Assembly (NCBI GenBank): GCA_937889225.1
Contig: CALAST010000068.1
Location: 32,535-96,534 of the forward strand
Source: an uncultured Lachnobacterium sp.
Lineage (GTDB): Bacteria > Bacillota > Clostridia > Lachnospirales > Lachnospiraceae
Direction: 5' to 3'
DNA: 64,000 nucleotides
Shown: in pieces, positions 18,191 to 26,838 of the stretch
Layout of the letters: each line of letters starts with the position of its first letter
Numbering within the stretch: the stretch's first letter is position 1
Program-made: the position numbers and the translations under genes
Notes under the pieces: generated by a model
The model's database searches: none
What the model saw: only the letters and a program-made list of their open reading frames with translations
What the model was told of the DNA's origin: nothing

Positions 18191-18658
18191 TTATTCTTCG
18201 TCAAGAACAATTGCGTCATCTTTCAAACCTTCGTCTTCAAAGATAACGTCCTCCACAACTTCTTCTTCGCCACCATCAACATCTGCTACAATATCATCTT
18301 CTGCCGGTTTCAAAGATGCTCCACAATTCGAACAAAAATCATGTTTTTCAGCCTGTTTTGCCCCACAATTCGGACATTCTTTCGCACCCTGTGCAGCTAA
18401 AAGGTCTGCTTTTAAATTTTCAAGAGCCTCTTCTGCTTCTTCGATTGGTCCAAAGTAAACGCTTTCTTCTACTTCCTCATCTTTGTGTGCATTGTAAAAC
18501 GCTTTTCCAAGCAATGCATACTGTTTTTCTAAGAAGTCTTCTTTTGTACGAATATCATACTTGATTTTAGCAATTGCAGATGCATCTTTTGCAAAACTTT
18601 CTACTTCTTTTCCTGCTGATAAAATACTTTCTTTTACTTTGTTGAAATTAAATGCCAT
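18191..18658 (-). CDS. Zinc-ribbon protein of unknown function
   Basis: A 155-aa protein: an N-terminal helical, coiled-coil-like half (MAFNFNKVKESILSAGKEVE to about residue 85), then a classic four-cysteine zinc ribbon, CPNCGAKQAEKHDFCSNCG (about 94-112), and a very acidic C-terminal tail ending AIVLDEE. No membrane segment. The start at 18658 has GGAGGTATTTCTT upstream, which rules out a longer frame. Proteins of this build are common in Clostridia, but I know no assigned role. Next upstream is the cation exchanger, 225 bp away. Confidence 0.75.
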   Translation of the reverse strand: MAFNFNKVKESILSAGKEVESFAKDASAIAKIKYDIRTKEDFLEKQYALLGKAFYNAHKDEEVEESVYFGPIEEAEEALENLKADLLAAQGAKECPNCGAKQAEKHDFCSNCGASLKPAEDDIVADVDGGEEEVVEDVIFEDEGLKDDAIVLDEE

Positions 18659-18882
18659 AAGAAATACCTCCGTTTGTTTCAGAACTTCCATCATCATATT
18701 TGCAATATACTATAGTAAACTAAAATACGGAAAATTTGATACTTTCTATATTTCCACATTAAGCTATTTTTATACTTTTCTCCCTATAAGCAACAGACTT
18801 ACCATCCCTTGGTCGTAATGCCTGCTTTATAAGAAGCATATCGCTTTCTCTAACTTACCTTTTTATCAATATTACAAAAACA

Positions 18883-19857
18883 TTATACGGTCGGCATATC
18901 ACGAATAATGATATATGCCATATACGCTACATAAGTAAGTACCATGAAAATACCCATTGGACGACGAAGTTCTTTTTTCTTAAATACTACACCCCAAACG
19001 ACCAAAGTGCAAGCAATAAGTACAGCAATATCAAAAAGATTATTTGTAATCAATGTAATCGGGCTGATAACAGAGGCAAAACCAAGTACCATTAAAATAT
19101 TAAATACGTTAGAACCAATCGCATTTCCAAGTGCCATATCCACTTCATTTTTTCTGGCAGCTACAATGGATGTAACCAATTCCGGAAGGGAAGTTCCAAC
19201 TGCTACAATTGTAAGACCAACTAAAGTTTCTGTCATACCAAATGCCATTGCAAGCGTACTTGCAGAATCTACTACCCAGTCACCACCTAATGCAATCGCT
19301 GCCGCACCACCAACAATGCTTACGATACTCATAAGGACGGACTGTTCTACTTCGACATCTTCATCAGATGCATTACTACGTGCATTTAATGCAGAACGAA
19401 GCATCATAAAAAGAAATACGCCAAACAATGCTAATAAAATCACACCATCCAAACGACCTAATGTCATGCCGCCCATCATACCAAGCCCAACCAAAGCAAT
19501 GGTCGCAAGAAGGGAATATGGAATATCTCTCTTAATCGTTTCCTTATCAACCTCGATTGTCTGCATAATAGCACAAAGACCAACAACTACCATAAGATTA
19601 AAAATATTAGAGCCTGTTACATTACTTACTGCAAGAGAATTACTTCCCTGAATGGATGCGGAAATAGAAACCGCTGTTTCCGGAAGGGATGTTCCCATTG
19701 CTACGATAGTAAGACCGATAATGAGGGATGGTACTTTTAATCTTTTTGCTACGTTAGATGCACCTTCTACGAAAAAGTCTGCACCTTTTACTAATCCTAT
19801 AAAACCTACTACTAATAGTACCAATGCTCCTGGTACTGTCTGAAAAAATGCGTTCAT
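18883..19857 (-). CDS. CaCA-family cation/proton or Na+ exchanger
   Basis: A 324-aa integral membrane exchanger with the two alpha repeats of the CaCA (YrbG-like) family: GADFFVEGASN with GLTIVAMGTSLPE and TGSNIFN in the first half, GGDWVVDSAST with GLTIVAVGTSLPEL and IGSNVFN in the second. The Glu of each GTSLPE is the ion-binding residue of the family. About ten membrane segments. The start at 19857 has AAGGAG. The yybP-ykoY-type riboswitch at 20187-20310 is upstream, and since that class senses Mn2+, manganese export is a reasonable alternative to calcium export. The family is certain; the ion is not. Confidence 0.9.
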   Translation of the reverse strand: MNAFFQTVPGALVLLVVGFIGLVKGADFFVEGASNVAKRLKVPSLIIGLTIVAMGTSLPETAVSISASIQGSNSLAVSNVTGSNIFNLMVVVGLCAIMQTIEVDKETIKRDIPYSLLATIALVGLGMMGGMTLGRLDGVILLALFGVFLFMMLRSALNARSNASDEDVEVEQSVLMSIVSIVGGAAAIALGGDWVVDSASTLAMAFGMTETLVGLTIVAVGTSLPELVTSIVAARKNEVDMALGNAIGSNVFNILMVLGFASVISPITLITNNLFDIAVLIACTLVVWGVVFKKKELRRPMGIFMVLTYVAYMAYIIIRDMPTV

Positions 19858-19914
19858 AAATTTTCTCCTTTTTCTTTTCATAATGCTAATTTTTTATATG
19901 CAATACATCGTAAA

Positions 19915-19950
19915 GCAGATACTTGCAATTCGCTTTTGTTACTTGTTCAT
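19915..19950. repeat. Dispersed intergenic repeat, copy 2
   Basis: GCAGATACTTGCAATTCGC followed by TTTTGTTACTTGTTC, a diverged copy of the element at 17330. It lies in the untranslated region between the riboswitch and the exchanger gene. Confidence 0.5.
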
Positions 19951-20186
19951 AACCCAATTATCGCATATAAACTCTATGTGAACATAAAACATCTACTATT
20001 TTCTTGTTTTTCCACAGATATAGCTGTTTTATGTTATTTTTTCCACAATTTTTTTCTTTTTTACACAATGAGACAGACATAAAATCCACATTCCCATTAC
20101 TTAATACCTCCCATTTGAAGTAAGAACTTTCTTGATTTGAGTGAAACATATATTTACATTTTCTTCTGTACACTCACAAATAAAAA

Positions 20187-20310
20187 ACTCATGTATACCT
20201 ATAGTATTACAGGTATACATGAGTCTCATTCTTTAATATTTGCCAGACCATATGGTCGAGATTGTTGACAAATCACGCTTTCACGCGAACTACTCCCTCA
20301 TTTGAGCACA
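20187..20310 (-). ncRNA. yybP-ykoY (manganese) riboswitch with terminator
   Basis: On the minus strand: ATGAGGGAGTAG (20302-20291), a hairpin with CGCGTGAAAGCGTG, the conserved TTTGTCAACAATCTC, then GGTCTGGCAA and closing GAGACTCAT, which pairs with ATGAG to form P1. The 3' side of P1 overlaps a 14-bp perfect hairpin (ACTCATGTATACCT ... AGGTATACATGAGT, 20224-20187) followed by TTTTTT: an intrinsic terminator competing with the aptamer. This matches the Mn2+-sensing yybP-ykoY class, an ON switch for export genes. The exchanger gene starts 330 bp downstream. Confidence 0.85.
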
Positions 20311-20418
20311 AATTTTCTTTAACATATTTTAGCAGAGAATTTTTTTTTGTCAATTCCCTTTTTTGGAAATTTATTAATTTTTTAAATATCCAAAATAAAA
20401 CAAAACATGAAAAACCAG

Positions 20419-20448
20419 TTGACAATTCCTTCAAAAAACGACTATAAT
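20419..20448 (+). promoter_or_regulatory. Promoter of the tyrS T-box transcript
   Basis: Consensus -35 TTGACA (20419-20424), 18-bp spacer, consensus -10 TATAAT (20443-20448). Transcription should start around 20455, just before stem I of the leader. Confidence 0.85.
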
Positions 20449-20459
20449 ACATCTAATTG

Positions 20460-20747
20460 AAACATTCAAAAGCTGTGACAGGAACAAGTAGATATTTCGT
20501 GAAACATACAGAAAGCAACCGGTTGATGAGAGGGGCATTGGAAGCAAATATTGAATACATCCTTGAGCTTTGCACCGAATTTTTGTGATATATATTTTCA
20601 TAAAATAGTAGGCTGCAACGTGGTAGCGGACGTTACAATCGCTTGCGTGTTGTCGGACACGCACAGAGGTAAATAATGCGAGTTATTTACGAAATAAGGT
20701 GGTATCACGAGTATATTCCCTCGTCCTTATATAGGACGGGGGATTTT
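20460..20747 (+). ncRNA. Tyrosine-specific T-box leader of tyrS
   Basis: Begins a few bases after a perfect sigma-A promoter. Stem I carries TAC (20556-20558) in the context GAATACATCC, the tyrosine specifier, followed by A. The conserved T-box sequence AAGGTGGTATCACGAG is at 20696-20711, and the terminator hairpin CCCTCGTCC/GGACGGGGG with a T-run occupies about 20718-20747. Uncharged tRNA-Tyr should stabilise the antiterminator. About 200 untranslated AT-rich bases follow before tyrS; I see no other element there. Confidence 0.92.
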
Positions 20748-20954
20748 TATATGCAAATATATTTTTTAGCAATCATAAAATATGTTTCTTATATAAAAAC
20801 TTATCAGTAAAATCAGATACATTCCTTTATAAAATGCTTAACTATATGATTAAGCAAAATCGGTATTTTCCACACGAAACATACTGATACATTTTTTCTA
20901 AATAAAACAAATAATAAAACAGCACTTAACATTACAAAAAAAGGAGAATAAGAC

Positions 20955-22181
20955 ATGACATTATATGATGAATTAGTTGCCCGCGGTCTTATCGCACAGG
21001 TAACAAATGAAGAAGAAATTAAAAATTTAATCAATGCCGGAAAAGCCACATTTTACATTGGCTTTGACCCAACAGCGGACAGCCTTCATGTAGGACATTT
21101 TATGGCACTTTGCCTGATGAAACGTCTTCAGATGGCCGGAAATAAACCTATCGCTTTAATCGGTGGCGGAACAGCCATGATTGGAGACCCATCCGGACGT
21201 ACCGACATGCGTCAGATGATGACAGAAGAAACGATTGCACACAACGTTGAATGTTTCAAGAAACAGATGAGCCGTTTTATTGATTTTTCAGAAGGAAAAG
21301 CTCTTCTTGTCAACAACGCAGACTGGCTGATGGATTTAAATTACATTGATGTTTTACGCGAAGTTGGACCACATTTCTCTGTAAACCGTATGCTTACCGC
21401 AGAATGTTACAAACAGCGTATGGAAAAAGGGTTAAGTTTCTTGGAATTTAACTACATGATTATGCAGTCTTACGACTTCTACAAATTGTTTCAGGATTAC
21501 GATTGCAACTTAGAATTTGGTGGAGATGACCAATGGAGCAATATGCTTGGCGGCACGGAATTAATCCGTCGTAAACTTGGAAAAGATGCACATGCTATGA
21601 CCATTACTCTTCTTTTAAATTCCGAAGGCAAAAAAATGGGCAAAACACAGTCCGGTGCTGTATGGCTTGACCCGAACAAAACTTCTCCATTTGACTTCTT
21701 CCAGTACTGGAGAAACGTGGCAGATGCAGACGTATTGAAATGTATCCGTATGCTTACTTTCCTTCCAATGGAAGAAATTGAAGCTATGGATAGCTGGGAA
21801 GGTGCACAGCTCAATACTGCAAAAGAAATTTTAGCTTACGAATTAACCAAACTTGTTCACGGAGAAGAAGAAGCGGAAAAAGCAAAAGAAGCTTCTCATG
21901 CATTATTTGCAGGCAAAGGTTCTTTGGAACATATGCCAACTGTAACACTTACAGCTGACGATTTTGCAACCGGAAATATGGATATTATGGCAGTTTTAGT
22001 AAAAGCAGGTCTTGCGGAAAGCCGTTCTGATGCCCGTCGTGCTGTACAACAGGGTGGTGTATCTGTGGCTGATGTAAAAGTGACGGATATTTCTACTTCT
22101 TATGCAGCAGATGCGTTTACAAGTGAAGGATTGATTGTGAAACGTGGGAAGAAGAAATTTGCGAAATTGATTATGAATTAA
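20955..22181 (+). CDS. tyrS: Tyrosyl-tRNA synthetase
   Basis: Class I synthetase of 408 aa. The HIGH-type motif is HVGH in DPTADSLHVGHFMAL (near residues 36-50), tyrosine-binding residues lie in YDFYKLFQDYDCNLEFGGDDQ, and KMGKT (near 231) is the KMSKS equivalent. The C-terminal S4-like RNA-binding domain includes SRSDARRAVQQGGVSV and ends VKRGKKKFAKLIMN. AAAAAGGAGAATAAGAC precedes the ATG. Under T-box control, followed by a strong terminator, so it is a monocistronic unit. Confidence 0.97.
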   Translation: MTLYDELVARGLIAQVTNEEEIKNLINAGKATFYIGFDPTADSLHVGHFMALCLMKRLQMAGNKPIALIGGGTAMIGDPSGRTDMRQMMTEETIAHNVECFKKQMSRFIDFSEGKALLVNNADWLMDLNYIDVLREVGPHFSVNRMLTAECYKQRMEKGLSFLEFNYMIMQSYDFYKLFQDYDCNLEFGGDDQWSNMLGGTELIRRKLGKDAHAMTITLLLNSEGKKMGKTQSGAVWLDPNKTSPFDFFQYWRNVADADVLKCIRMLTFLPMEEIEAMDSWEGAQLNTAKEILAYELTKLVHGEEEAEKAKEASHALFAGKGSLEHMPTVTLTADDFATGNMDIMAVLVKAGLAESRSDARRAVQQGGVSVADVKVTDISTSYAADAFTSEGLIVKRGKKKFAKLIMN

Positions 22182-22212
22182 TTGAAAAATTTATTCATAA
22201 AAGAAAGTAAAA

Positions 22213-22244
22213 TGGAAGCATAGCTGAAATAGTATGCTTCCATT
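22213..22244 (+). terminator. Terminator of tyrS
   Basis: An 11-bp perfect stem (ATGGAAGCATA / TATGCTTCCAT) with a 10-nt loop, starting 32 bp after the tyrS stop. The T-run is poor (TTACC), so efficiency is uncertain. Confidence 0.6.
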
Positions 22245-22306
22245 TACCATTAGTGACTTAATTGCACTTTGTGCAACTTTCTGTTCCTATATTAACATTA
22301 CTTATA

Positions 22307-22729
22307 TCAAATATTTGTTTTTTCAATTTTTAAATTTACAAACTCTTTTGTAAGTATTAATACCTGCTTTGCAACCTCTATCTGCTGTTCGGCTTCTCCC
22401 TTACTCGCAATATAAAAATCATCATAATCACTCTTATGGCGTATTACTTCTAACTTTGAAATTTTTCTCCCTAACTCTTTTGGAAAAATTTCTGTATGTA
22501 CATAATTTTTATTAAAATATGCCAATGTATCTTTATGCTTTTTAAATGCTATCGGCTCTAAGGCAAGTACTGCCCCAACTGCATGAAAACATACGTAATA
22601 AGCTCTATTATTTGCTGCCTTATATTTTCCTGCTTCCAACAAAAGAATTGCTGACTCTAAATCATCTTGTGCCTGTTCTACTTTATATTCTGCAATATCT
22701 TGAAAAGTTCCTTCTTGTATTTCATTCAT
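22307..22729 (-). CDS. HEPN-domain protein (toxin partner of MNT)
   Basis: A 140-aa all-helical HEPN protein. The catalytic-type motif is Arg42 ... His49 in NNRAYYVCFHA (R-X6-H), within the X4-6 range seen in HEPN ribonucleases. KYKAANNRAYY is the usual lead-in. It starts with a TAATG overlap on the MNT stop and has GGAAGGAG upstream, so the two are translated together. In such pairs the HEPN protein is the RNase toxin and MNT the antidote; some group members are non-toxic. Activity is inferred from the intact motif. Confidence 0.82.
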   Translation of the reverse strand: MNEIQEGTFQDIAEYKVEQAQDDLESAILLLEAGKYKAANNRAYYVCFHAVGAVLALEPIAFKKHKDTLAYFNKNYVHTEIFPKELGRKISKLEVIRHKSDYDDFYIASKGEAEQQIEVAKQVLILTKEFVNLKIEKTNI

Positions 22730-23052
22730 TAAATTGCAACTCCTTCCATACTTACATTTCGATAAAACATATACGCATTTTTCCAATAATTGAAATGTTC
22801 CATATTTTGCACAATTGGCATAATCTCTATATCATTTTCCATATTAAAATCATATGTTATATCAAATATCTCATCTTCACATTCCTTAAAATCTTTTAAA
22901 TCTACAAGAATTAAAATATCTATATCTGAATCGCTTCTAAAATCACCTCTTGCATAAGAACCATATAGAATCACTTCTTTGATATGCTTACCACATTTTT
23001 TTTCTAACTGTTTTCGATATAATTGTAATAAATAAAATATTTTTTCAGGCAT
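22729..23052 (-). CDS. Minimal nucleotidyltransferase (MNT) antitoxin
   Basis: A 107-aa protein of the DNA polymerase beta-like superfamily: Gly31-Ser32 and the Asp43/Asp45 pair in GSYARGDFRSDSDIDILI, plus a downstream acidic residue in NDIEIMPI. MNT proteins paired with HEPN toxins neutralise them, in known cases by AMPylating a tyrosine near the HEPN active site (here Tyr44/Tyr45 lie beside Arg42). GGGGGAG precedes the ATG, and a TATAAT box lies at 23101-23096. The pair is a self-contained unit. Confidence 0.88.
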   Translation of the reverse strand: MPEKIFYLLQLYRKQLEKKCGKHIKEVILYGSYARGDFRSDSDIDILILVDLKDFKECEDEIFDITYDFNMENDIEIMPIVQNMEHFNYWKNAYMFYRNVSMEGVAI

Positions 23053-23165
23053 AACTCCCCCACTAATTTTAAATATTCTTTCTTTGGTTATTTTTATTAT
23101 ATCCCAAGCCTATGATTTTGAATAGTTTTTTATTTTTCAAAAAAATATGCTTAAAATTAACTTCC

Positions 23166-23735
23166 CTAATTTTTCTCTTTCAACCAAACTCCAATACTTC
23201 CAAACACAAATACTCCCATTTTTCTTATTGGCACTATCCAAATCGAAACTGCTATTGCAAAAAACGGAATAACAAATGTAACCACAAATACATACACAAT
23301 GCACCAAATGGAAAACGTTCTTGTTATCACACTTGCTACCGTTTGAAATATCATGGATACGAAAAAAACACCTGTCTGAAATACTGCGACTTTTTTTGTT
23401 TTTACTATACAAAAATCTCTATGGTTAATTGGAATATATTTGAGGAATTCTTCTATGGGATAAAACTTCTCATTTTCATTATATATGTCATAAGGTCGAA
23501 GATACGCACCTGTCGCTGAAATCATACAAATTACCAAAAAAAGTAACATCAGTATATCTCCTGTCTTTATGGATTCCAGCATCAGTGAGAACGGCATGGT
23601 TATCCAAACAGTTCCCAATAATAATGCAATTCCACACATCATCCACATCATAGCTTTGTAAATACTTCTGTTTAAATATTCCCGATAGAACGCTTCTACC
23701 ATTTTTTCGCTCTCTGTTTTATGCATACACAACAT
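23166..23735 (-). CDS. ABC-2-type permease subunit (second module)
   Basis: A ~189-aa membrane protein with five or six hydrophobic segments, among them ALLLGTVWITMPFSLMLE, ILMLLFLVICMISATGAYL and FSIWCIVYVFVVTFVIPFFA. It lacks an ATPase domain and directly follows, with overlap, an ABC ATPase gene, so it is the membrane partner. The start is uncertain: ATG at 23735 has GGAG at good spacing; ATG at 23726 is also possible. Substrate unknown; YtrA-linked transporters of this type are often cell-envelope stress exporters. Confidence 0.7.
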   Translation of the reverse strand: MLCMHKTESEKMVEAFYREYLNRSIYKAMMWMMCGIALLLGTVWITMPFSLMLESIKTGDILMLLFLVICMISATGAYLRPYDIYNENEKFYPIEEFLKYIPINHRDFCIVKTKKVAVFQTGVFFVSMIFQTVASVITRTFSIWCIVYVFVVTFVIPFFAIAVSIWIVPIRKMGVFVFGSIGVWLKEKN

Positions 23736-24372
23736 CCGCCTCTCCAAATTTTACAAGCTTTCCTTGTTCCAAAATACCTATGTAATCCATTTTTTGTACC
23801 ATCTCATCTTGGATATGACTTGTCATTAATACCGATGCTGTTTCTTCCGCTATGATTTGTTGCAAAATCTTAAAATAATCAATACGAAACACAGGGTCCA
23901 TCCCTGCAGTTGCTTCATCAATCAAATAAAGAGCCGGTTTATGTGCCATTGCAAACGCAGTTTGAAATTTAAACTGTTCCCCTCGTGAAAGCTTTCCGAC
24001 TGTTTTTTCCGAAGATAAGTTCATCTTTTTCATGGAATTGTAAAATATCGTATCATCCCAATCCTTATAAAATCGCCCTAATAATTCTCCACTTTGTCGA
24101 CACGTAAACTCGGGAAAAAAGAGATTTCGTTCCGATATAAAACCAATGCGATTCATCATATCATTGTGGTCTGCTTGAATATCAATGCCTTCAATTTTAA
24201 TTTTCCCTTTATACAGTTGTTTTGGATTTACAATATAATCGAAAAGCGTAGACTTTCCTGCACCGTTTTTTCCAGCAAGACCCATAATATATCCTGCTTT
24301 TAATGAAAAACTAACTTCTTGCAAGGCAAATTTTTTTGAAATTCCGGTTACATGATGAAACTCTAAAATCAT
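23719..24372 (-). CDS. ABC transporter ATP-binding protein (second module)
   Basis: A 217-aa nucleotide-binding subunit: Walker A GLAGKNGAGKSTL, signature LSRGE (short version of LSGGQ), Walker B ALYLIDEATAGMDP, H-loop His in MTSHIQDEM. It has the shortness and the F/Y-rich MNRIGFISERNLFFPEF stretch seen in YtrB/EcsA-like exporters. AGGAGG precedes the ATG. The 190-bp gap to the GntR gene holds repeat copy 3 and may contain its own promoter (TATAAT near 24405). Confidence 0.9.
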   Translation of the reverse strand: MILEFHHVTGISKKFALQEVSFSLKAGYIMGLAGKNGAGKSTLFDYIVNPKQLYKGKIKIEGIDIQADHNDMMNRIGFISERNLFFPEFTCRQSGELLGRFYKDWDDTIFYNSMKKMNLSSEKTVGKLSRGEQFKFQTAFAMAHKPALYLIDEATAGMDPVFRIDYFKILQQIIAEETASVLMTSHIQDEMVQKMDYIGILEQGKLVKFGEADVVYA

Positions 24373-24526
24373 ACTTCCTCCTTTATTTTTAAATCCAAAT
24401 TTTTTATTATATCATTTTTATCTGGTTTTACATATTTTGAAAGATATTTTTATATAAAACAGCTAAAAATAATGATTATATTTTATTCAAAATAACCAAT
24501 AATTATTTTATATCAAAAAGTGTTAA

Positions 24527-24560
24527 GCGGATATTCGCAATCCGCATTCGCTATTTGCTT
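24527..24560. repeat. Dispersed intergenic repeat, copy 3
   Basis: GCGGATATTCGCAATCCGC, identical over 19 bp to copy 1, followed by ATTCGCTATTTGC. It lies between the GntR gene and the second ABC ATPase gene. Confidence 0.6.
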
Positions 24561-24562
24561 AT

Positions 24563-24934
24563 TCACACCTCATACAACGCTTCTACCATTTCCAATAATT
24601 CATTTTTTGCAAGACCTGCATCTTTTGCGTCTTGTATCACTTCCGTCAATCGTTGTTCTAACATCATCAGTTGTTTTTCTCTTAAAAAATCCATATTGTA
24701 TTCACAGACATAAAAGCCTTTTCCTACAACGGAGCGAATAAGTCCTTCTTTTTCCAGTTCTTCATAGGCTCGTTTTGTGGTAATCACGCTTACTTGCAAC
24801 TCCCCTGCTAAAGCACGAATCGAAGGCAACGCTTCATTTGTTTTTAGTTCTCCTGTCACAATGGCGTTTTTTAACTGATTGACGATTTGCTCATAAATTG
24901 CCAATGTCCCTTTTGGTTGGATGATTATTTTCAT
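24563..24934 (-). CDS. GntR-family regulator, YtrA subfamily
   Basis: A 123-aa protein with an N-terminal winged helix (YEQIVNQLKNAIVTGEL, LPSIRALAGELQVS, TTKRAYEELEKEGLI, VVGKGFYV) and only a ~45-residue helical tail, the short C-terminal domain that defines the YtrA subfamily. These regulators repress adjacent ABC-transporter operons. Here the gene lies between two transporter modules instead of at the operon head. The palindromic promoter at 26839-26893 is the likely target. Substrate or inducer unknown. Confidence 0.88.
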   Translation of the reverse strand: MKIIIQPKGTLAIYEQIVNQLKNAIVTGELKTNEALPSIRALAGELQVSVITTKRAYEELEKEGLIRSVVGKGFYVCEYNMDFLREKQLMMLEQRLTEVIQDAKDAGLAKNELLEMVEALYEV

Positions 24935-24999
24935 AATTTTTCTTTTATCGCAATACGATACTCCTATTTGTTTTCTTTGCTACTATCACAAGTTTGTAA

Positions 25000-25032
25000 A
25001 CAGACACTCGCAATTTGCTTTGTTACTTGTTC
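25000..25032. repeat. Dispersed intergenic repeat, copy 4
   Basis: ACAGACACTCGCAATTTGC followed by TTTGTTACTTGTTC, the most diverged copy and closest to copy 2. It lies between the first permease gene and the GntR gene. Confidence 0.45.
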
Positions 25033-25060
25033 CTAAGTTTTCTTATTCCCAATCCATGTT

Positions 25061-25801
25061 TCATACATTTGAAGCGGTTGGCTTCTTTGATTCGATTGAA
25101 ATATCAAACTGTACCTCATAATTACAAATATCTTCTATTATGGCATAAAATCGTTCTTTTATAAGAATAAAATCAAAAAATAGTAATACGAGTAATCCAC
25201 CAACCACAACTCCGCAACCTTCTTTCCAATTATCAACTAAACCAATTGTATCAAATATTACCAACATAAGAAAGGAAACTATCATACAAATCCAATTTAA
25301 GTATGCCGTTCGTATAATTCCATTCTCATCTCGAACTGCATAGTGAATCAATTGATTGCGTTTTATCCGAAGTTCATTACTCACATACATTCCAAGTCCA
25401 AAAGAACTATGTGCTATCAAGCTTGCAAAAATGCAGATTGGACTTAGTCCATAGATACTGCCCCACAAAATATGTAAAAAGAATCCAACTGCAACCGGAA
25501 CACCAATTTTTACAACTATCATTGCCTTAATATATTGTTTTCGATTTTCCAGTCCCATAGGTGAAAGAAACATGGCTTTTGGCATTGGCAATCTGCCATT
25601 CATATTACTCCATACCATCAATAGCAATGGAAACAGTATCATAACCAAAAAAAGAAATGACTCTAACCGATACCCATCCGTCTTATTAAAACCATTTAAA
25701 ATCATACAACAATACAACCAGAAATCCGGTTTTTGTTTTGCATTTTTTAAATTTTTCGGATGTAATGATAATATATAGGTATAAAATGCCTGCTTTAACA
25801 T
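25061..25801 (-). CDS. ABC transporter permease (first module)
   Basis: A 246-aa membrane protein with about six hydrophobic segments, such as FLVMILFPLLLMVWSNMNG, AMIVVKIGVPVAVGFFLHIL and GVVVGGLLVLLFFDFIL. It starts 7 nt inside the preceding ATPase gene, so the two are coupled. The sequence MGLENRKQYIKAMIVVKIG resembles membrane subunits of YtrC/D-like exporters, but family assignment rests mainly on context. Confidence 0.72.
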   Translation of the reverse strand: MLKQAFYTYILSLHPKNLKNAKQKPDFWLYCCMILNGFNKTDGYRLESFLFLVMILFPLLLMVWSNMNGRLPMPKAMFLSPMGLENRKQYIKAMIVVKIGVPVAVGFFLHILWGSIYGLSPICIFASLIAHSSFGLGMYVSNELRIKRNQLIHYAVRDENGIIRTAYLNWICMIVSFLMLVIFDTIGLVDNWKEGCGVVVGGLLVLLFFDFILIKERFYAIIEDICNYEVQFDISIESKKPTASNV

Positions 25802-26655
25802 ATGTCCACACCTCTTTCTCGTTTACTTATAAAATACATCCATTCTTCTATGGTTGGAGTGGTTACGGTTAATTGCTTATCATATTCGGAAACTTTGCGA
25901 TGACGCATAAGTGCTTTGGTGGAAAACTCCCCTTTTTCCATATGAATCACATATTTTTCCGGTAAAAGTTTCATTTTATAATCATCTCCTGCTACAATCC
26001 GATAACGGGAACGAATTTCTTCAATATCGGTTGCAAATAATACATAGCCTTGTTCCATATAAATGATATAATCTGCAATCTTATCCAAATCATCCGTCAG
26101 ATGTGTAGCAAGAATAATGGTATGTTCCCCATCTGCAATAAAATCCGTGAGTGCCTTTAAAAATTCTTCCCGAAATTCCGGGTCAAAATTTCCGGTTGGT
26201 TCATCTAAGAGTAATAATTTCGGATGATGTGCAAGTGCAAAGGCAAACTGAAATTTGAGTTCTTCGCCCTTGGATAAGTGTTTGTATTTCTTTTTCGCAT
26301 CTAACTCATATGTTTTTAACAATTTTAAAAAATAAGGTTCATCATAATGAGAATAAAATCGTCCGTAAAATCTTGCATTTTCCAGTAAGCTCATATAGTC
26401 CTCAAATAATCGCTCTTGTAATACAACACCTATTTCATCATGCAACTCTTTTTCATTCGAAGGATATTTCATTCCCATGATTTCTACTTTTCCACAACGT
26501 GGCTGATATAAGCCTAACAATATATGTAGCAATGATGTCTTTCCACAGCCATTTGCACCAATCAGACCGATAATATAACCACAAGGAAGTTCAAGTGTAA
26601 CGTCCTTTAGCATAAAAGTTCCGATTAATTTTCTTACTTTATTTAACTTTATCAT
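25795..26655 (-). CDS. ABC transporter ATP-binding protein (first module)
   Basis: A 286-aa protein: Walker A GLIGANGCGKTSLL, Q-loop region IGVVLQERLFEDYM, signature LSKGEELKFQ, Walker B KLLLLDEPTGNFDP, H-loop LATHLTDDLD. The ~70-residue C-terminal extension after the ATPase core is typical of the BcrA/YtrB exporter group. It is the first gene of the unit and is driven by the promoter at 26865-26893, leaving a leader of about 200 nt. Confidence 0.9.
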   Translation of the reverse strand: MIKLNKVRKLIGTFMLKDVTLELPCGYIIGLIGANGCGKTSLLHILLGLYQPRCGKVEIMGMKYPSNEKELHDEIGVVLQERLFEDYMSLLENARFYGRFYSHYDEPYFLKLLKTYELDAKKKYKHLSKGEELKFQFAFALAHHPKLLLLDEPTGNFDPEFREEFLKALTDFIADGEHTIILATHLTDDLDKIADYIIYMEQGYVLFATDIEEIRSRYRIVAGDDYKMKLLPEKYVIHMEKGEFSTKALMRHRKVSEYDKQLTVTTPTIEEWMYFISKRERGVDIC

Positions 26656-26838
26656 AGCAGATACCCCTTTCGTATGATGATTTTATCCCTCAAATACTTC
26701 GTAACTTTACAGTAGGTGCAACAAATCGAATTATTTTTCGAAAAATCTCTCTTTTATGGTGCAAAATATGTTTTTCACCTTTTTTACCAACTCACATAAG
26801 TTTAAGAAATTATTTCTTTTGTATCTTTTATAAATGCA

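Noticed and set aside
19958..20173. 71-codon minus-strand frame between the riboswitch and the exchanger gene
   Set aside because: No ribosome site, starts at GTG, no recognisable composition; it lies in the transcribed leader.
20187..20224. Stand-alone bidirectional terminator
   Set aside because: The stem overlaps the P1 strand of a yybP-ykoY-type aptamer, so it is better read as the riboswitch expression platform.
20431..20664. 77-codon minus-strand frame
   Set aside because: It is antisense to the tyrS T-box leader, whose structure explains the sequence.
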